From Verrucomicrobiota bacterium (lineage in GTDB: Bacteria; Verrucomicrobiota; Verrucomicrobiia; JABWAM01): 43,851 nt of DNA. Below are positions 33,891 through 43,050 of this stretch, piece after piece. Position 1 is the stretch's first letter; each line of letters opens with the position of its first letter. Where the stretch lies: positions 1-43,851 of the forward strand of contig JACQHZ010000112.1 of the NCBI GenBank assembly GCA_016198745.1, read 5' to 3'. The translations under genes and the position numbers were made by a program. Below the pieces are notes generated by a model. It searched no databases. It saw only the letters and a list, made by a program, of their open reading frames with translations, and was not told the DNA's origin.

Positions 33891-36800
33891 TTGGTGTCTT
33901 CCAGCAGCAGCATGCGGAAGTTGCGTTTGGGAATGGTCACGCGGGCCGTGCCGTTGACCAGCGGGAAGGATTCATTCACGCCTTGAATTTTGAAATAGGG
34001 CCCTCTCGGTTCGCCGATGTTTGCGCCCAAAAAAGTAAAATCGAAAGCGCGGAAAATATCGCGCAGACGGGCCCGGGCCGGCAGTTCGAGTCCGAGCTTC
34101 TGGAGATTGGGCCGCAGGGTGATCGTGACATCCTGATCGGTATTGTTCATTGGCGCCAGAACGAGCCAACCCTTCTCCGAATCCCCGATTGTGCGCAGAA
34201 ACTCGCGCGTCTCCCCAGGCACGGTGAATGGATCGTACTTATGCCCTTTTTCGACGATCTCCTCGAGTTCCGGCACGTCGGGCTTCGGCAATCCGGCCGG
34301 GCGGTAATAGACGGCGCACACCACTTGGTCGGGCACGCCGCCCTCGACCTGCAGCAGGTCGCCCAGGTCCCAGTACCCGACAAAGCGCACGGCATCGTCC
34401 CAATGCATCAGGCGCTCCAGTTCCTGCACCCACCACCAAGGCAACTGGAAATCATTGCCGGCGATCTGCCACATGTCGTGCACGATGCCGATGCCGGCCA
34501 CGTGCTCGTAATCTTTCCAGCGCGGCAGGACCCACTCGCCCAACTGGCCGTCTTGGGGCGGGGTGATCAGTTTGCCCAACCACTCGGCGCGTTTTTCGGG
34601 ATCGTTGCCCGCCGAGACGGCCATCTCGGTGAGCCAACTGGTCAAGTGGCCCCACTGCTCCTTGGAAAACAGGATGCGGGCCGTGGGTAGATCGACCACC
34701 CGGTAATAATTCAATTCCGGCTGCGAACCGAGCGCGCCGACCAACCCTTCACCATACCAGTTGTCGTCCGCAAACGCCGCCGTCACCATGCTGTTCGCCC
34801 AATCATGGATGCGCACCCAGCCGTACTGCGGGTCGTGGCGGCGCACGATGTTATAGATGCGCTCGTAGTGGCGGCGGGCCGCCAGCAGCGTCTGGGTGGT
34901 CTGGCGATTTCCATTCTCATCCACGTAGCCGCAGCCGTGCGCCTCGTTGTGGCACGGGCCGTAGCTCATACAATCAAAATAGATGCCCTGTTGCGGGTAG
35001 TGTTTCACGAATTCGTTGAGCCGCCAGATTTGCAGATCGCTGGCCGAGGAATTGTGGCAGGCCGGTCCCCAGTTCGTGTAGTTGGGATTGGGCTTGATCA
35101 TATCCGACGGGGTAAACCGCCACTCGCGCCACCACTCGGCGTACTCCGGCGAGCCGATCCATTGGTACGGCCCAAACGCATACCAGGCGGAAATATCCCG
35201 TGCTCGCGCCTTGAGGGAATCGCCGAACGCCTGGTAATTCTCCGGCGTATCCATCGGCGTGGGATAATTCGGCCGTTTGAAAGTGTAGTCGCCCGGATTG
35301 ACGCCCACGCCTTTGTACAGGGCGATGAAGCGCCAGTTGGGCCGGATCGGTTTCGAGGGCGTGATGGCCCAGCCAAAGGCGATGGTGCGCGGCTTCGCCA
35401 GATCGGTCGTCTTCTGGATGAACGGAATGTTGATCGTCACTTCCTGTTCGCCGGGCGTGATCATCACCGGTTCGCCGGTGACCACCCATCCGCGGGTATC
35501 TTCCCAGAAGTACTGGAATCCGGCCTTCATGTTGCCGAACCATTTTCCGCTATCTTGGCAGGACGCCTTCAACGGCTGATCACCCAGAGAGGTGATGCCG
35601 TCCAGCAGGCGGCAGGTGATGCTCTCCTTTTTCAGGGGGATTTCCACCGCCAGGTGCTCGACCGGTCCGCCGGAGAGCGCCATCTCCATCCAGGTGAACC
35701 CATCAAACTCGATCCAGCCGCGCACCTCGACCGTCAGCCCCTCGTCGCTGGCAACCGTTTTCCAGTCCACTTTCCGCCGGGTCTTTTTGGTAATCTCGAA
35801 TTCTCCCGCCGTCAGGATTGTTTCCCGGCCGTTGCGCTTGAGGCGGAGACGGATCGGGCCGTTGAGCAACGGTTGCCCGTTGGAGACGATTCGCGACGGG
35901 AAAAGCGTGTGGTGGAAGGCGATGTCCTTGCCCAGGCACTGCACCTCCACGTCCGCCGGTTTTGACCAGGGGAGTTTCGCAACCAGACGCTCCCAACGGC
36001 TGTCGCCCTTGACCCGGACATCCGTCCATGGCGAGGGAGGGTCGTCGAGGATGCCAACCTTATTGCGATACCATTCCGGTAATGGTTTTTTGGCATAGGG
36101 CTGCCGGTCTTCTCCGATGCGGGCCTTGCCGCGATAAAGCTGGGTGAGCACCTGATAATCGCCTACCGGCAGATCCTTTGTTATGAAAGCCACCGATTTG
36201 ATCGGATCGTCAAACTTGCTGATCTCCTGCGTCTGCAGCGCCTTGCCGTCCTTCAACAGCGTGATCGTGGCGCGGGCATCCTGGGTATTCACTGGTTTCA
36301 CGGTTACCTCCAGCTTGCCCCAGCTAGGATAATTGGCCAGTTCCACAATTGACATCGCAGCGTAGACAAACGGCACCGTGCGCGTGAGGATGACCACGCC
36401 CTGCGGGTCTTTTACCTCCACCACCGCCGCCAAGTCGCCCGGTTTCTCCAGCTTATGTTTCACCTCGTAGGTTTTCAGCCCCTCGCTGACAGCCACCTCG
36501 GCTTGCTCGGTGAACTCCTGTCCGTACCCCTTGCCGTGCACACTTACGGAGTACTCGCCCGGCGGACCGATGATGTCTCCCTGCACGTTCAGCGCACCCT
36601 GCCAGGGGTTACCCAAGGTGGTCAAGGAAGCTGATGCCATAGCCTTCAACAGTAGCTTGCCGGTGGACGGCTGGCTGTATTCATTGAGCAACAGGGTGTT
36701 TTGCGCTGATTTGAAGAGCTTCCAGGAACGGGTGACGTTGAAATCGCCCGTATCGCCCGGCGCCAACCCCACATCGGCCAGCGGGATCACCAATTCGGCG

Positions 36801-38074
36801 GTCCAGTCGTTGAAGTCGGACCGGCTTTTCCAGGTCACGTTGGCGTTCCAGGCCGCATCGCCGTCGCGCATGTCCACCAGGGCATCGCGCGCATTAATGG
36901 TGAACTGGTAGGCACGCCCATCCTTGCCGCCAAGAGAAAAGGTGATCGTATCGTTATCCCGGATGTCGCCGTCGCGTGAGGGCGGATTGGCGAGGAATAC
37001 ACCGGCGGGGTACATGATGTGCGTGGGGTCGTTGCGCACCGAATCGTCCACCGGGCAGGAGAAGGCCAGGTAGAGATTCTTCGCATCGCACGCGACGTAG
37101 ATGATTCCCGGGTCATTGTCCAACACGCCCAGCCGCCGGTCAGTGAAACACCCCTGGGCGGGGATGCCTTTCCACTCGGAAAGATCGCCGTCCGGCTGGA
37201 TGGGCTGGCCGAGCACCGGCGCCGTGAGCCGCGCGGGCGCAAAGGCGCGTTCCGGCTGGATGATCAGGCCGCGCGGATCGGTGCCCTTCCCCTCGTAGGT
37301 GCTCATCTGGCCGCGTTCAAACAGGCTGCGCGCCTCTTCATCGGTGAGCGGTCGTCGGAAGATTTGCACTTCGTCAATAATGGCGTCGTCTACGATGTCT
37401 TTTGACTGGAACTTTTCCTCGCGACGAATCTCTCCTGCTATGACCAGTGGTTCGCGAAACGCCGTGATCGGATCGATCTCATCAATGGTCATTCCGGGCA
37501 AGCCATTAAAATAGCCGTGCGCCTCAGTCTTGTTCCAGGTCAGGACCATATGAACCCATGGCATATGATGATACTCTGAATCGAAGAACAGACCGCCCTT
37601 CTCGTAGTTGAATATATGCGCAGCCCACGCATTGCGTACCACCTGGATCGGCCAAGCGCGGAAGAATATGTGAGTTAAGTTATTGGCGCGCAGGGGCTTA
37701 TACCAGAGCGAGACCGTGCCCGAGTCTGGAAACATATTGGCTCGCGCACCGTACATCTCCTTGCAAGCGGGGTTTGGCCCATCGCCGGTCACGAATTCCA
37801 GCGAACTCCCTTTGCCACCGAAAAGGTACCCTTTACCGATCAACCCTTTCACCAGCCGCCGCGGCACATCCTGCGGTGCCTTCACCGGCACAGCCGGCCC
37901 GCGGGAGAACTCGGCGTCTACGCCATCCTCGAACGTAAGGTGGAAGAGCAGGTCGGACGAATCGAGGGCACACGCCGTGAGAGACAGGAAGTACACCGCC
38001 CAGGCGAAGGACAGACATCGAATAACCGCTTTCATGCCGTTCCTACAACGCCCCGAGAAGGATTGCACCTTCAT
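33887..38074 (-). CDS. Secreted LamG-CBM9-DUF6067 glycan-active protein (paralogue 1)
   Basis: 1395 aa from the ATG at 38074, which overlaps the pseudopilin stop as ATGA; an ATG at 38035 would give a shorter n-region. Signal peptide to about [11 protein letters not shown]. Residues about 40-255 are LamG-like ([37 protein letters not shown]). Residues about 290-465 are CBM9-like, with [17 protein letters not shown]. Then an Ig-like segment and DUF6067 from about 678, starting [15 protein letters not shown] and including [20 protein letters not shown] and [16 protein letters not shown]. The domain order is the same as in 23564-27685. Likely a large surface or secreted enzyme for a complex glycan. 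It is the second gene of the AraC-linked operon. Confidence 0.87.
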   Translation of the reverse strand: MKVQSFSGRCRNGMKAVIRCLSFAWAVYFLSLTACALDSSDLLFHLTFEDGVDAEFSRGPAVPVKAPQDVPRRLVKGLIGKGYLFGGKGSSLEFVTGDGPNPACKEMYGARANMFPDSGTVSLWYKPLRANNLTHIFFRAWPIQVVRNAWAAHIFNYEKGGLFFDSEYHHMPWVHMVLTWNKTEAHGYFNGLPGMTIDEIDPITAFREPLVIAGEIRREEKFQSKDIVDDAIIDEVQIFRRPLTDEEARSLFERGQMSTYEGKGTDPRGLIIQPERAFAPARLTAPVLGQPIQPDGDLSEWKGIPAQGCFTDRRLGVLDNDPGIIYVACDAKNLYLAFSCPVDDSVRNDPTHIMYPAGVFLANPPSRDGDIRDNDTITFSLGGKDGRAYQFTINARDALVDMRDGDAAWNANVTWKSRSDFNDWTAELVIPLADVGLAPGDTGDFNVTRSWKLFKSAQNTLLLNEYSQPSTGKLLLKAMASASLTTLGNPWQGALNVQGDIIGPPGEYSVSVHGKGYGQEFTEQAEVAVSEGLKTYEVKHKLEKPGDLAAVVEVKDPQGVVILTRTVPFVYAAMSIVELANYPSWGKLEVTVKPVNTQDARATITLLKDGKALQTQEISKFDDPIKSVAFITKDLPVGDYQVLTQLYRGKARIGEDRQPYAKKPLPEWYRNKVGILDDPPSPWTDVRVKGDSRWERLVAKLPWSKPADVEVQCLGKDIAFHHTLFPSRIVSNGQPLLNGPIRLRLKRNGRETILTAGEFEITKKTRRKVDWKTVASDEGLTVEVRGWIEFDGFTWMEMALSGGPVEHLAVEIPLKKESITCRLLDGITSLGDQPLKASCQDSGKWFGNMKAGFQYFWEDTRGWVVTGEPVMITPGEQEVTINIPFIQKTTDLAKPRTIAFGWAITPSKPIRPNWRFIALYKGVGVNPGDYTFKRPNYPTPMDTPENYQAFGDSLKARARDISAWYAFGPYQWIGSPEYAEWWREWRFTPSDMIKPNPNYTNWGPACHNSSASDLQIWRLNEFVKHYPQQGIYFDCMSYGPCHNEAHGCGYVDENGNRQTTQTLLAARRHYERIYNIVRRHDPQYGWVRIHDWANSMVTAAFADDNWYGEGLVGALGSQPELNYYRVVDLPTARILFSKEQWGHLTSWLTEMAVSAGNDPEKRAEWLGKLITPPQDGQLGEWVLPRWKDYEHVAGIGIVHDMWQIAGNDFQLPWWWVQELERLMHWDDAVRFVGYWDLGDLLQVEGGVPDQVVCAVYYRPAGLPKPDVPELEEIVEKGHKYDPFTVPGETREFLRTIGDSEKGWLVLAPMNNTDQDVTITLRPNLQKLGLELPARARLRDIFRAFDFTFLGANIGEPRGPYFKIQGVNESFPLVNGTARVTIPKRNFRMLLLEDTK

Positions 38075-38922
38075 CTCACGTACTCGATGGCCTCACGCAG
38101 TTCCTGCTGACACCACGGTGGCTGATTGATGTTGATGGCTCTGAGCAGGGCAGGATCCTGATTCTCAACATGACCGTCGAAATAGAGCAGGTTGGCTCGC
38201 CGATGATAGCTTCCCATCATTCCGAAACCGGGCGCGTCCCACTGGCCGACGGTGGCACTGACATCCAAACCTTGCAGGGGATCTGCCTTGAAGTGATCGG
38301 CAATATAGAATGCCTGCGACGGATTTGGCAGTCTTGTCAGACTTACTCCGCCACCCCGTTGACTATCCGCATCGGAGAAGAGCGTAATATGAATACCATA
38401 GGAAATGTTGTTAACATTGAGGTAACCGGTTGCCCGATAATAATCATTGTCCGGTTTGTCTGCGGGACACAGAAACACTTTGCTGTTGACCTCGGCGACT
38501 GTGGCATCGAACGGCTTACCGGACACATAGACTTCAAGCATGCCGGGCCACGCGTAGTAAGGATGAGAACTGCCATCCGGCAAGAAGCCCCCACTCAGCG
38601 GCACTTTTCCGTTGTTCTCCAGCGAATAGGCCACTGCGGCAATCCCGATCTGACGCAGATTGCTCATGCACTGAAGGGAGCGGGCGCTCTGCCGCGCCTC
38701 TTTCAGAGCCGGCAATAGAAGTGCCATCAGAAGGCTCATAATGGCGATCACCACAAGCAATTCGATTAAGGTAAAGCCCAGATTGGGACAAAGCGGAGAT
38801 CCTCCGCGCAAAACGGTGGGTTCGCCACCCCGCTCCCTGAATGCAGCGCGCCGCGCCTTCGCGGCGGATCGCATGATTCCCCCTGAAGTAAATGGGGCAA
38901 GCGTGGGAAATAGGGCGTTCAT
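38071..38922 (-). CDS. Type II secretion-like pseudopilin heading the operon
   Basis: 283 aa. GGAG lies about 8 nt before the ATG at 38922 and decides this start over ATGs at 39030 and 38874. The prepilin site is [19 protein letters not shown] after a 50-residue leader, very long for the family. The C-terminal motif [13 protein letters not shown] has eight residues between His and DG rather than nine. As the first gene after the AraC-type divergent promoter region it would be made together with the secreted DUF6067 protein, which it overlaps by 4 bp. PVC pseudopilins of this type are thought to form secretion or surface structures, so a role in display or export of the enzyme is conceivable. 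Confidence 0.85.
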   Translation of the reverse strand: MNALFPTLAPFTSGGIMRSAAKARRAAFRERGGEPTVLRGGSPLCPNLGFTLIELLVVIAIMSLLMALLLPALKEARQSARSLQCMSNLRQIGIAAVAYSLENNGKVPLSGGFLPDGSSHPYYAWPGMLEVYVSGKPFDATVAEVNSKVFLCPADKPDNDYYRATGYLNVNNISYGIHITLFSDADSQRGGGVSLTRLPNPSQAFYIADHFKADPLQGLDVSATVGQWDAPGFGMMGSYHRRANLLYFDGHVENQDPALLRAININQPPWCQQELREAIEYVR

Positions 38923-38943
38923 TCTTCTTCTCCAAAAAATAGC

Positions 38944-38998
38944 GCCAGAATCCAAGTTGCGCAATGGACAGGCTGGCAGAATTGTTGTAGATTCTGGC
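38944..38998. promoter_or_regulatory. Inverted repeat in the pseudopilin/AraC divergent region
   Basis: GCCAGAATC at 38944-38952 and GATTCTGGC at 38990-38998 are perfect 9-bp inverted arms with 37 nt between them, in the 97-nt gap between the two divergent start codons. Possible regulator half-sites, or a hairpin in the transcript. No convincing -35/-10 pair was found at a workable distance. Confidence 0.4.
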
Positions 38999-39019
38999 AT
39001 CGTTCGCCCGAGAGAAGCC

Positions 39020-39904
39020 ATGTCCAACACCTTTCAGGGATACACTTGGGATTCGCGCACAACAGAAGGTCTCAGCATCTACAATGCAACCTGCTACCGG
39101 TGGTCCAGAGATTGCTTTTGCCATCGGAATTGCCTGCCCTTTTGGGTCCTTGACTGCAGCTTCTCTCCCGGTATGCGCTACCGAATCGGTTCCTCCCACA
39201 ACCGCTGGCAACTACGCATCCCCGGCGCCTTTCACCTCTATCCACCCCGGATCCGCTATTGGAGCGATACTCGCCGTGCCGTGCCATACCATGGATCCTA
39301 TATCATGTTTCGCGGCGGCGAAGCTGCGGGTCTCGACCGTTTCGCGCAGAACTCGCGTCATTTCGCTCGGTTCCTCGACCCGGAAGGAATCATTGCGGCC
39401 CTCGTGCAAGAGGCCGCTCAGATTGGCGAAACCAGTCAAGACCAGGGATTTTGGCAGGCCCAGGCCCGACTCTGTCAGCTCATCCACGCGCTGCTCACGA
39501 GCCAACCGATCGAGGATAACCTGTACCGCGTGTGCAAGTCCGGGCAGGGCCCAAGTCGGTCTGATTTTGTTGTTCGAGTGCGCAACTACTTGAATGAGCA
39601 TCTGGAGGGACCGTTTCGACTGGCAAACGTCGCCAGACATGTTCATGTCAGCCTGTCAACGCTCACTCATCGCTACCGAAGAGAAGCCGGGGAAACCGTT
39701 TTGGCCACTCACAACCAATTCCGCCTCCGTCGTGTGAAAAGCATGCTGCTCCTTCACGAGAAACTCGACAATGTGGCCGCCCATCTGGGTTTCAGCGACA
39801 AGCATCACCTCTCCAAATGGTTCAAGCGGATGAACGGCATATCCCCCCGGCATTTTCTCCAAGGCGGGGAACCACGCGGGAAGAAAGGGATGGTCTGGGC
39901 CTGA
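39020..39904 (+). CDS. AraC-family transcriptional regulator
   Basis: 294 aa from the ATG at 39020, preceded by GAGAAG. The C-terminal 100 residues contain two helix-turn-helix units: [20 protein letters not shown] and, after a linker, [20 protein letters not shown] closing with ISPRHF. The N-terminal 170 residues are probably a cupin-like sensor domain ([23 protein letters not shown]). It is divergent from the operon beginning at 38922 with a 97-nt gap, the usual place for a local activator, so glycan-induced activation of that operon is likely. The longer open frame upstream is excluded because it would cover the pseudopilin 5' end. Confidence 0.93.
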   Translation: MSNTFQGYTWDSRTTEGLSIYNATCYRWSRDCFCHRNCLPFWVLDCSFSPGMRYRIGSSHNRWQLRIPGAFHLYPPRIRYWSDTRRAVPYHGSYIMFRGGEAAGLDRFAQNSRHFARFLDPEGIIAALVQEAAQIGETSQDQGFWQAQARLCQLIHALLTSQPIEDNLYRVCKSGQGPSRSDFVVRVRNYLNEHLEGPFRLANVARHVHVSLSTLTHRYRREAGETVLATHNQFRLRRVKSMLLLHEKLDNVAAHLGFSDKHHLSKWFKRMNGISPRHFLQGGEPRGKKGMVWA

Positions 39905-40026
39905 TGAAGAACGCGATGAGCTTTGCCACGGGCCTCCAAGTCGAGCAAAAGGACCGCCATCAGCATCCTCCTTGACGCCCTCAAAAGATATGAGCTTCGC
40001 GAAACGCGGTTTGTCCACCTTGCGCC
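39905..40026. other. Short remnant-bearing gap
   Basis: A 24-codon plus-strand frame begins with an ATG at 39904 ([18 protein letters not shown]) and overlaps another short open stretch reading SILLDALKRYELRETRF. Neither is recognised; both look like gene debris after the AraC-family stop. Confidence 0.3.
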
Positions 40027-40149
40027 ATGCCGCGCCCCCCCTATGATGATCCGGTCCTGCATGGCAACGTCACCGACAATTTGGATCATGTCCGCGCCGG
40101 TGCGCGCATCTTCCGCCTGCTCTCCGATGGCGGATGGCACAAGGTCTAA
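40027..40149 (+). pseudogene. 40-residue winged-helix-like fragment
   Basis: The frame MPRPPYDDPVLHGNVTDNLD continues HVRAGARIFRLLSDGGWHKV and stops. The end (IFRLLSDGGWHKV) looks like the first helix and strand of a winged-helix domain that normally continues. So this is probably an N-terminal stub, although a small complete gene cannot be excluded. There is no clear Shine-Dalgarno. Confidence 0.45.
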
Positions 40150-40241
40150 CCATGTAACCCATTGACTTCCAAGATGTTGCAAGGATTTTTATTGCATTAT
40201 GGACGGCATGGGCATTATGATCTCAACGGCTCAAGCCTCTC

Positions 40242-40376
40242 ATGAAAAACATCCTATTGTCTCGCACGTCAAGAACCTTTTCCACCGGTGCCTCGTCATT
40301 TTTTTTTGCGGCGCTTCTTTCCGCATTGCTGTCCGGTTGCTTCCATTTGCCAAAGAAATGGTTCCGAGAGAAATAA
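40242..40376 (+). CDS. Small lipoprotein
   Basis: 44 aa: MKNILLSRTSRTFSTGASSF, then FFAALLSALLSGCFHLPKKW and FREK. A positively charged n-region, a hydrophobic core and the lipobox LLSGC give a standard lipoprotein signal; the mature part is only about 12 residues with a basic end. A run of nine T codes three Phe, so a length change there would break the frame. It may be an entericidin-like or orphan peptide, or the surviving signal sequence of a deleted lipoprotein gene. Element B follows about 90 nt downstream. Confidence 0.5.
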   Translation: MKNILLSRTSRTFSTGASSFFFAALLSALLSGCFHLPKKWFREK

Positions 40377-40462
40377 AACCGCAACCGACGGTTCTGGCAC
40401 CGGCGATTGGGTGGAACGACGGGTCCTGCCGGAATCGTCCACTGACGTAAAACCCTATAGGA

Positions 40463-40591
40463 GAGCCTCTTGCAAAACTCCGTTACGGAATGTAGCTGCG
40501 CTTCTGCGAAGGGCAGACCTCTGACCTGCCCGCCGCTTGGCAGGCGGGTAGCCGGCGCTTCACAGAAGCGCCTCTACAGAGTTCTGCAAGC
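40463..40591 (+). repeat. Element B copy 2 (TIR CTTGCAAAACTC)
   Basis: About 129 bp, same orientation and structure as 15239-15394: GAGCCTCTTGCAAAACTC at the left, GAGTTCTGCAAGC inverted at the right, inner arms GTAGCTGCGCTTCTGCGAAG and CTTCACAGAAGCGCCTCTAC, and a GGCAGGC palindrome (40525-40549) between them. Shorter than copy 1 because its central palindrome is smaller. No ORF. It lies 12 nt before the Gfo/Idh-like stub. Confidence 0.85.
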
Positions 40592-40603
40592 ATCTCAGAA
40601 AAC

Positions 40604-40999
40604 ATGAATAAAACGATTCGTTACGGGATTATCGGGTGCGGTGAAATTGGCGAGATCACGTGCCGCGACATGGTGGATGATTTTTCGCTCAGCCTGCTGA
40701 AACGTCTTCCGCCTCCTGTGGACGCCGGGGAAGTGGCGAATGTTCAACAAATCTGCGACTGGCTCTACAACGGAAGAGGATCGCATTTCCCCAGTGCGAG
40801 CGAAACAAATGCCGCGACCCCGGCGGCATAGACGCGTGGTTCGGTTGAGCTTTTCAGAAAACGTGATGATTTTTTCAAAAACAGGTTGCCCGTCAACAGA
40901 AAAACTGCCAAGAGACAAACAGGCGCATGGCAAAAAGGTTGGTTGCATCGAGACGTTCAACGCCAGGTGGGTTCGGGGAGCCGGATATTTCCGGTTTAA
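40604..40999 (+). pseudogene. Gfo/Idh/MocA-like stub with in-frame amber stop
   Basis: Opens MNKTIRYGIIGCGEIGEITC, the Rossmann start of Gfo/Idh/MocA sugar oxidoreductases with GCGEIG as the dinucleotide loop. After about 20 residues the family match is lost (MVDDFSLSLLKRLPPP...). A TAG stands at 40829-40831, and the same frame then stays open to a TAA at 40997-40999, with SVELFRKRDDFFKNRLPVNR in the second part. So at least two unrelated pieces share one frame. The normal length is about 350-400 aa. The second part is not recognised. Confidence 0.6.
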
Positions 41000-41052
41000 T
41001 GCCTCTGCACCCGTCATTTTGTCCTGCGCCGGTAAACCATTCGCATTCTCTT

Positions 41053-42267
41053 ATGATCGGTCAAAATTATCCGTCTGAAAAACGAACCTTTCGCGACCCG
41101 GAAACGGGCGCTGAAATCACGCAATTCACCGAGGTCGGCGCCACCAACCGCACCCTCTATTTCACCAATCGTCCGTATGTGGACGATGGCGAGCATATTG
41201 TCTTCCTCTCCGACCGAACGGGACGCAACGAGATGTTTCTTTTGCATCTCAAGAGCGGAAAAATCGTTCAACTCACGGAGGTCGAGGGTCAATCCAACGT
41301 CTCCAATTGCATTCACCCGAAACGGCCTGAACTTTATTTTCACAACCGGAAATCGCTCTATCGGGTTCATCTCGACACCCTGAAGACCGAAGAACTCTTG
41401 CGCATGCCGGAGGGGTTCGGCATGGGAATTCTCAACCTGAATCAGCCACCCTGGCTTGCCTTCGAGATGATTGAGAAGATCGAAGGAATCTCGTTGATCA
41501 AGGATGAAAAGCCTGTCCTGGCCGGTTTGAATTTCGAGATGCACCATATACGCCCGCGTTCCCTTATTTACCGGTTCAATGTGGACGATGGAAAGCTGGA
41601 GTGTCTTTGGGGCGACCTGGCCCTGCTCACGCATGTGCAGATTTCCCCCACCAACCCTCACCTGCTCATCTACAGCGATTGGTGCGGCTACGGACGCGAC
41701 CGGGTCTGGTATCTCAACCTCAAGAACCGAATCAAGAGTCCGCCGCTGCCGCTCCTTGGCGAAACCCAGACTTCGCGGGGCGGTCACGAGTGTTTCACGC
41801 GCAAGGGCAACCTCTACCTCCAATGGATGGAAGGCGACCTGCAGGAGGACGGGGAACATCAACTCATGCATGCGTTCAAGTTCCTGGAGGGCTGCCCCAT
41901 CGAGAAGGTCCAAAGCGCGCCATTCAAACGCTACGCCGTTCCTGAAAAACTCGGATACATGGGGCACCACTACACGATGAGCTGCGACGAAACGTGGGGC
42001 GTGCATGACCGGTGGCTCACCGCGCCGACGTTTGAAGAGAACATGGCCTGGCTTTCCATTTTCCGACATCAGGAACAAGCGCCGCAGACCGTGGTGATGA
42101 AACTCTGCTTCCACAACGGCGCGAAAGGCGATCGCATCAATCTGGGCGCCGAACTCACCCTGGATGACAAGGATGAATATGGGACCTACACCTCGTTCCT
42201 GGGCGGCAACGCCAATGTCTGCCAGGTAAGGGTGACGCCCTTTGTCGAGAAGCTGATGAAGACGTAG
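41053..42267 (+). CDS. Oligogalacturonate lyase-like (PL22) beta-propeller protein
   Basis: 404 aa from the ATG at 41053. An ATG at 40999 overlaps the preceding stop as TAATG and one at 40927 is also in frame; the family usually starts near MIGQNYPSEKRTFRDPETG, so 41053 is chosen. WD40-like blades are seen in NRPYVDDGEHIVFLSDRTGR, MFLLHLKSGKIVQLTEVEG and LLIYSDWCGYGRDRVWYLN. His-rich motifs (SRGGHECFTRKG, GYMGHHYTMSCDE) may hold the Mn2+ ligands of PL22, but I could not align them exactly. It would cleave short pectic oligosaccharides in the cytoplasm. It is followed closely by a pseudopilin gene on the same strand. Confidence 0.6.
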   Translation: MIGQNYPSEKRTFRDPETGAEITQFTEVGATNRTLYFTNRPYVDDGEHIVFLSDRTGRNEMFLLHLKSGKIVQLTEVEGQSNVSNCIHPKRPELYFHNRKSLYRVHLDTLKTEELLRMPEGFGMGILNLNQPPWLAFEMIEKIEGISLIKDEKPVLAGLNFEMHHIRPRSLIYRFNVDDGKLECLWGDLALLTHVQISPTNPHLLIYSDWCGYGRDRVWYLNLKNRIKSPPLPLLGETQTSRGGHECFTRKGNLYLQWMEGDLQEDGEHQLMHAFKFLEGCPIEKVQSAPFKRYAVPEKLGYMGHHYTMSCDETWGVHDRWLTAPTFEENMAWLSIFRHQEQAPQTVVMKLCFHNGAKGDRINLGAELTLDDKDEYGTYTSFLGGNANVCQVRVTPFVEKLMKT

Positions 42268-42270
42268 GAT

Positions 42271-42903
42271 ATGAAACGCGAACAAAACGGTCTGACGCTC
42301 CTTGAATTGCTGTTGGTCATTGCGATGATCGCAGTGATGGCGGCACTGCTGACACCCGCTTTGAAGAACGCGCGCCGGGCCGGCAAGGGCGCCGCTTGTC
42401 TTTCCAACCTGCGGCAGATCGCGACGGCGCTGAATATTTATGCGAACGAAAACGAAGGGGCTTTGCCGCCGATTTACGGCATCGCTGTGGAACCGCCCTT
42501 GCGCTGGACGGTGCGATTGCAACCGTACGGTTTGAATGATCGGGTGGTGTTTTGTCCGCAGGACCCCATCTTCACGCCTCTTTCCACGCCCAGCGATGAG
42601 GATGATACACGCAGCCACAGTTACATCTTTAACGCCCTGGCGGAACTCAATCCGCAGATCGGCCAGTCTCTCCCGCTCTGGAATTTCTCCGACCGCGCCG
42701 ATCTGGTGTTGCTGTCGGAGAAGAAACCGAGCGAAACCGACTATTATTTGGCGCTGCCCGCCGAGGACCCCGATCACGAACTGGATCAGACGCGACACAC
42801 CGGCAGGGCGAATTATCTCTTTGCGGACAGTCACATCGCCGCCTTGCCCGCCCGCCAGAGTCTGTTTCCGAACAATCTCTGGACCATCAACCCCGACGAT
42901 TAA
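42271..42903 (+). CDS. Type II secretion-like pseudopilin
   Basis: 210 aa. Short leader MKREQNG, then LTLLELLLVIAMIAVMAALL. The cleavage residue is followed by L instead of the usual F, with the conserved Glu at +5. C-terminal motif RHTGRANYLFADSH is H-X9-DS in place of DG. The ATG lies 3 nt after the stop of the PL22-like gene with AGGA overlapping that stop, so the two are co-translated. It is the third pseudopilin in the window next to a glycan enzyme. Confidence 0.85.
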   Translation: MKREQNGLTLLELLLVIAMIAVMAALLTPALKNARRAGKGAACLSNLRQIATALNIYANENEGALPPIYGIAVEPPLRWTVRLQPYGLNDRVVFCPQDPIFTPLSTPSDEDDTRSHSYIFNALAELNPQIGQSLPLWNFSDRADLVLLSEKKPSETDYYLALPAEDPDHELDQTRHTGRANYLFADSHIAALPARQSLFPNNLWTINPDD

Positions 42904-43021
42904 CCCGGATATTTCACACTGTCGCATAATCGTGCTCCAGGCTGTAGCCCCGAACGCATTCGGGGCCGTACCCACCCCACCCCGAATGCGTTCGGGGTTG
43001 CAATCTTGTGAAATATGCGGG
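42904..43021. repeat. Element C (TIR CCCGGATATTTCACA)
   Basis: 118 bp starting at the stop codon of the pseudopilin. Terminal inverted repeats of 15 bp (42904-42918 and 43007-43021) match at 14 positions. Between them are two hairpins, CCCCGAACGCATTCGGGG (42948-42965) and its reverse complement (42980-42997). Built like a miniature inverted-repeat element without a transposase. It might also act as a bidirectional terminator, though T tracts are absent. Confidence 0.75.
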
Positions 43022-43050
43022 CCAGTTCTGTCTCACCACTGCGCTACACG

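Noticed and set aside
38925-38960. Promoter TTGCGC-17-TATTTT upstream of the pseudopilin at 38922
   Set aside because: The transcript would begin within the Shine-Dalgarno sequence, too close to the start codon.
41014-42975. 653-codon minus-strand open frame
   Set aside because: It runs antisense across the PL22-like gene, the pseudopilin and element C; the plus strand has clear family motifs in both genes.
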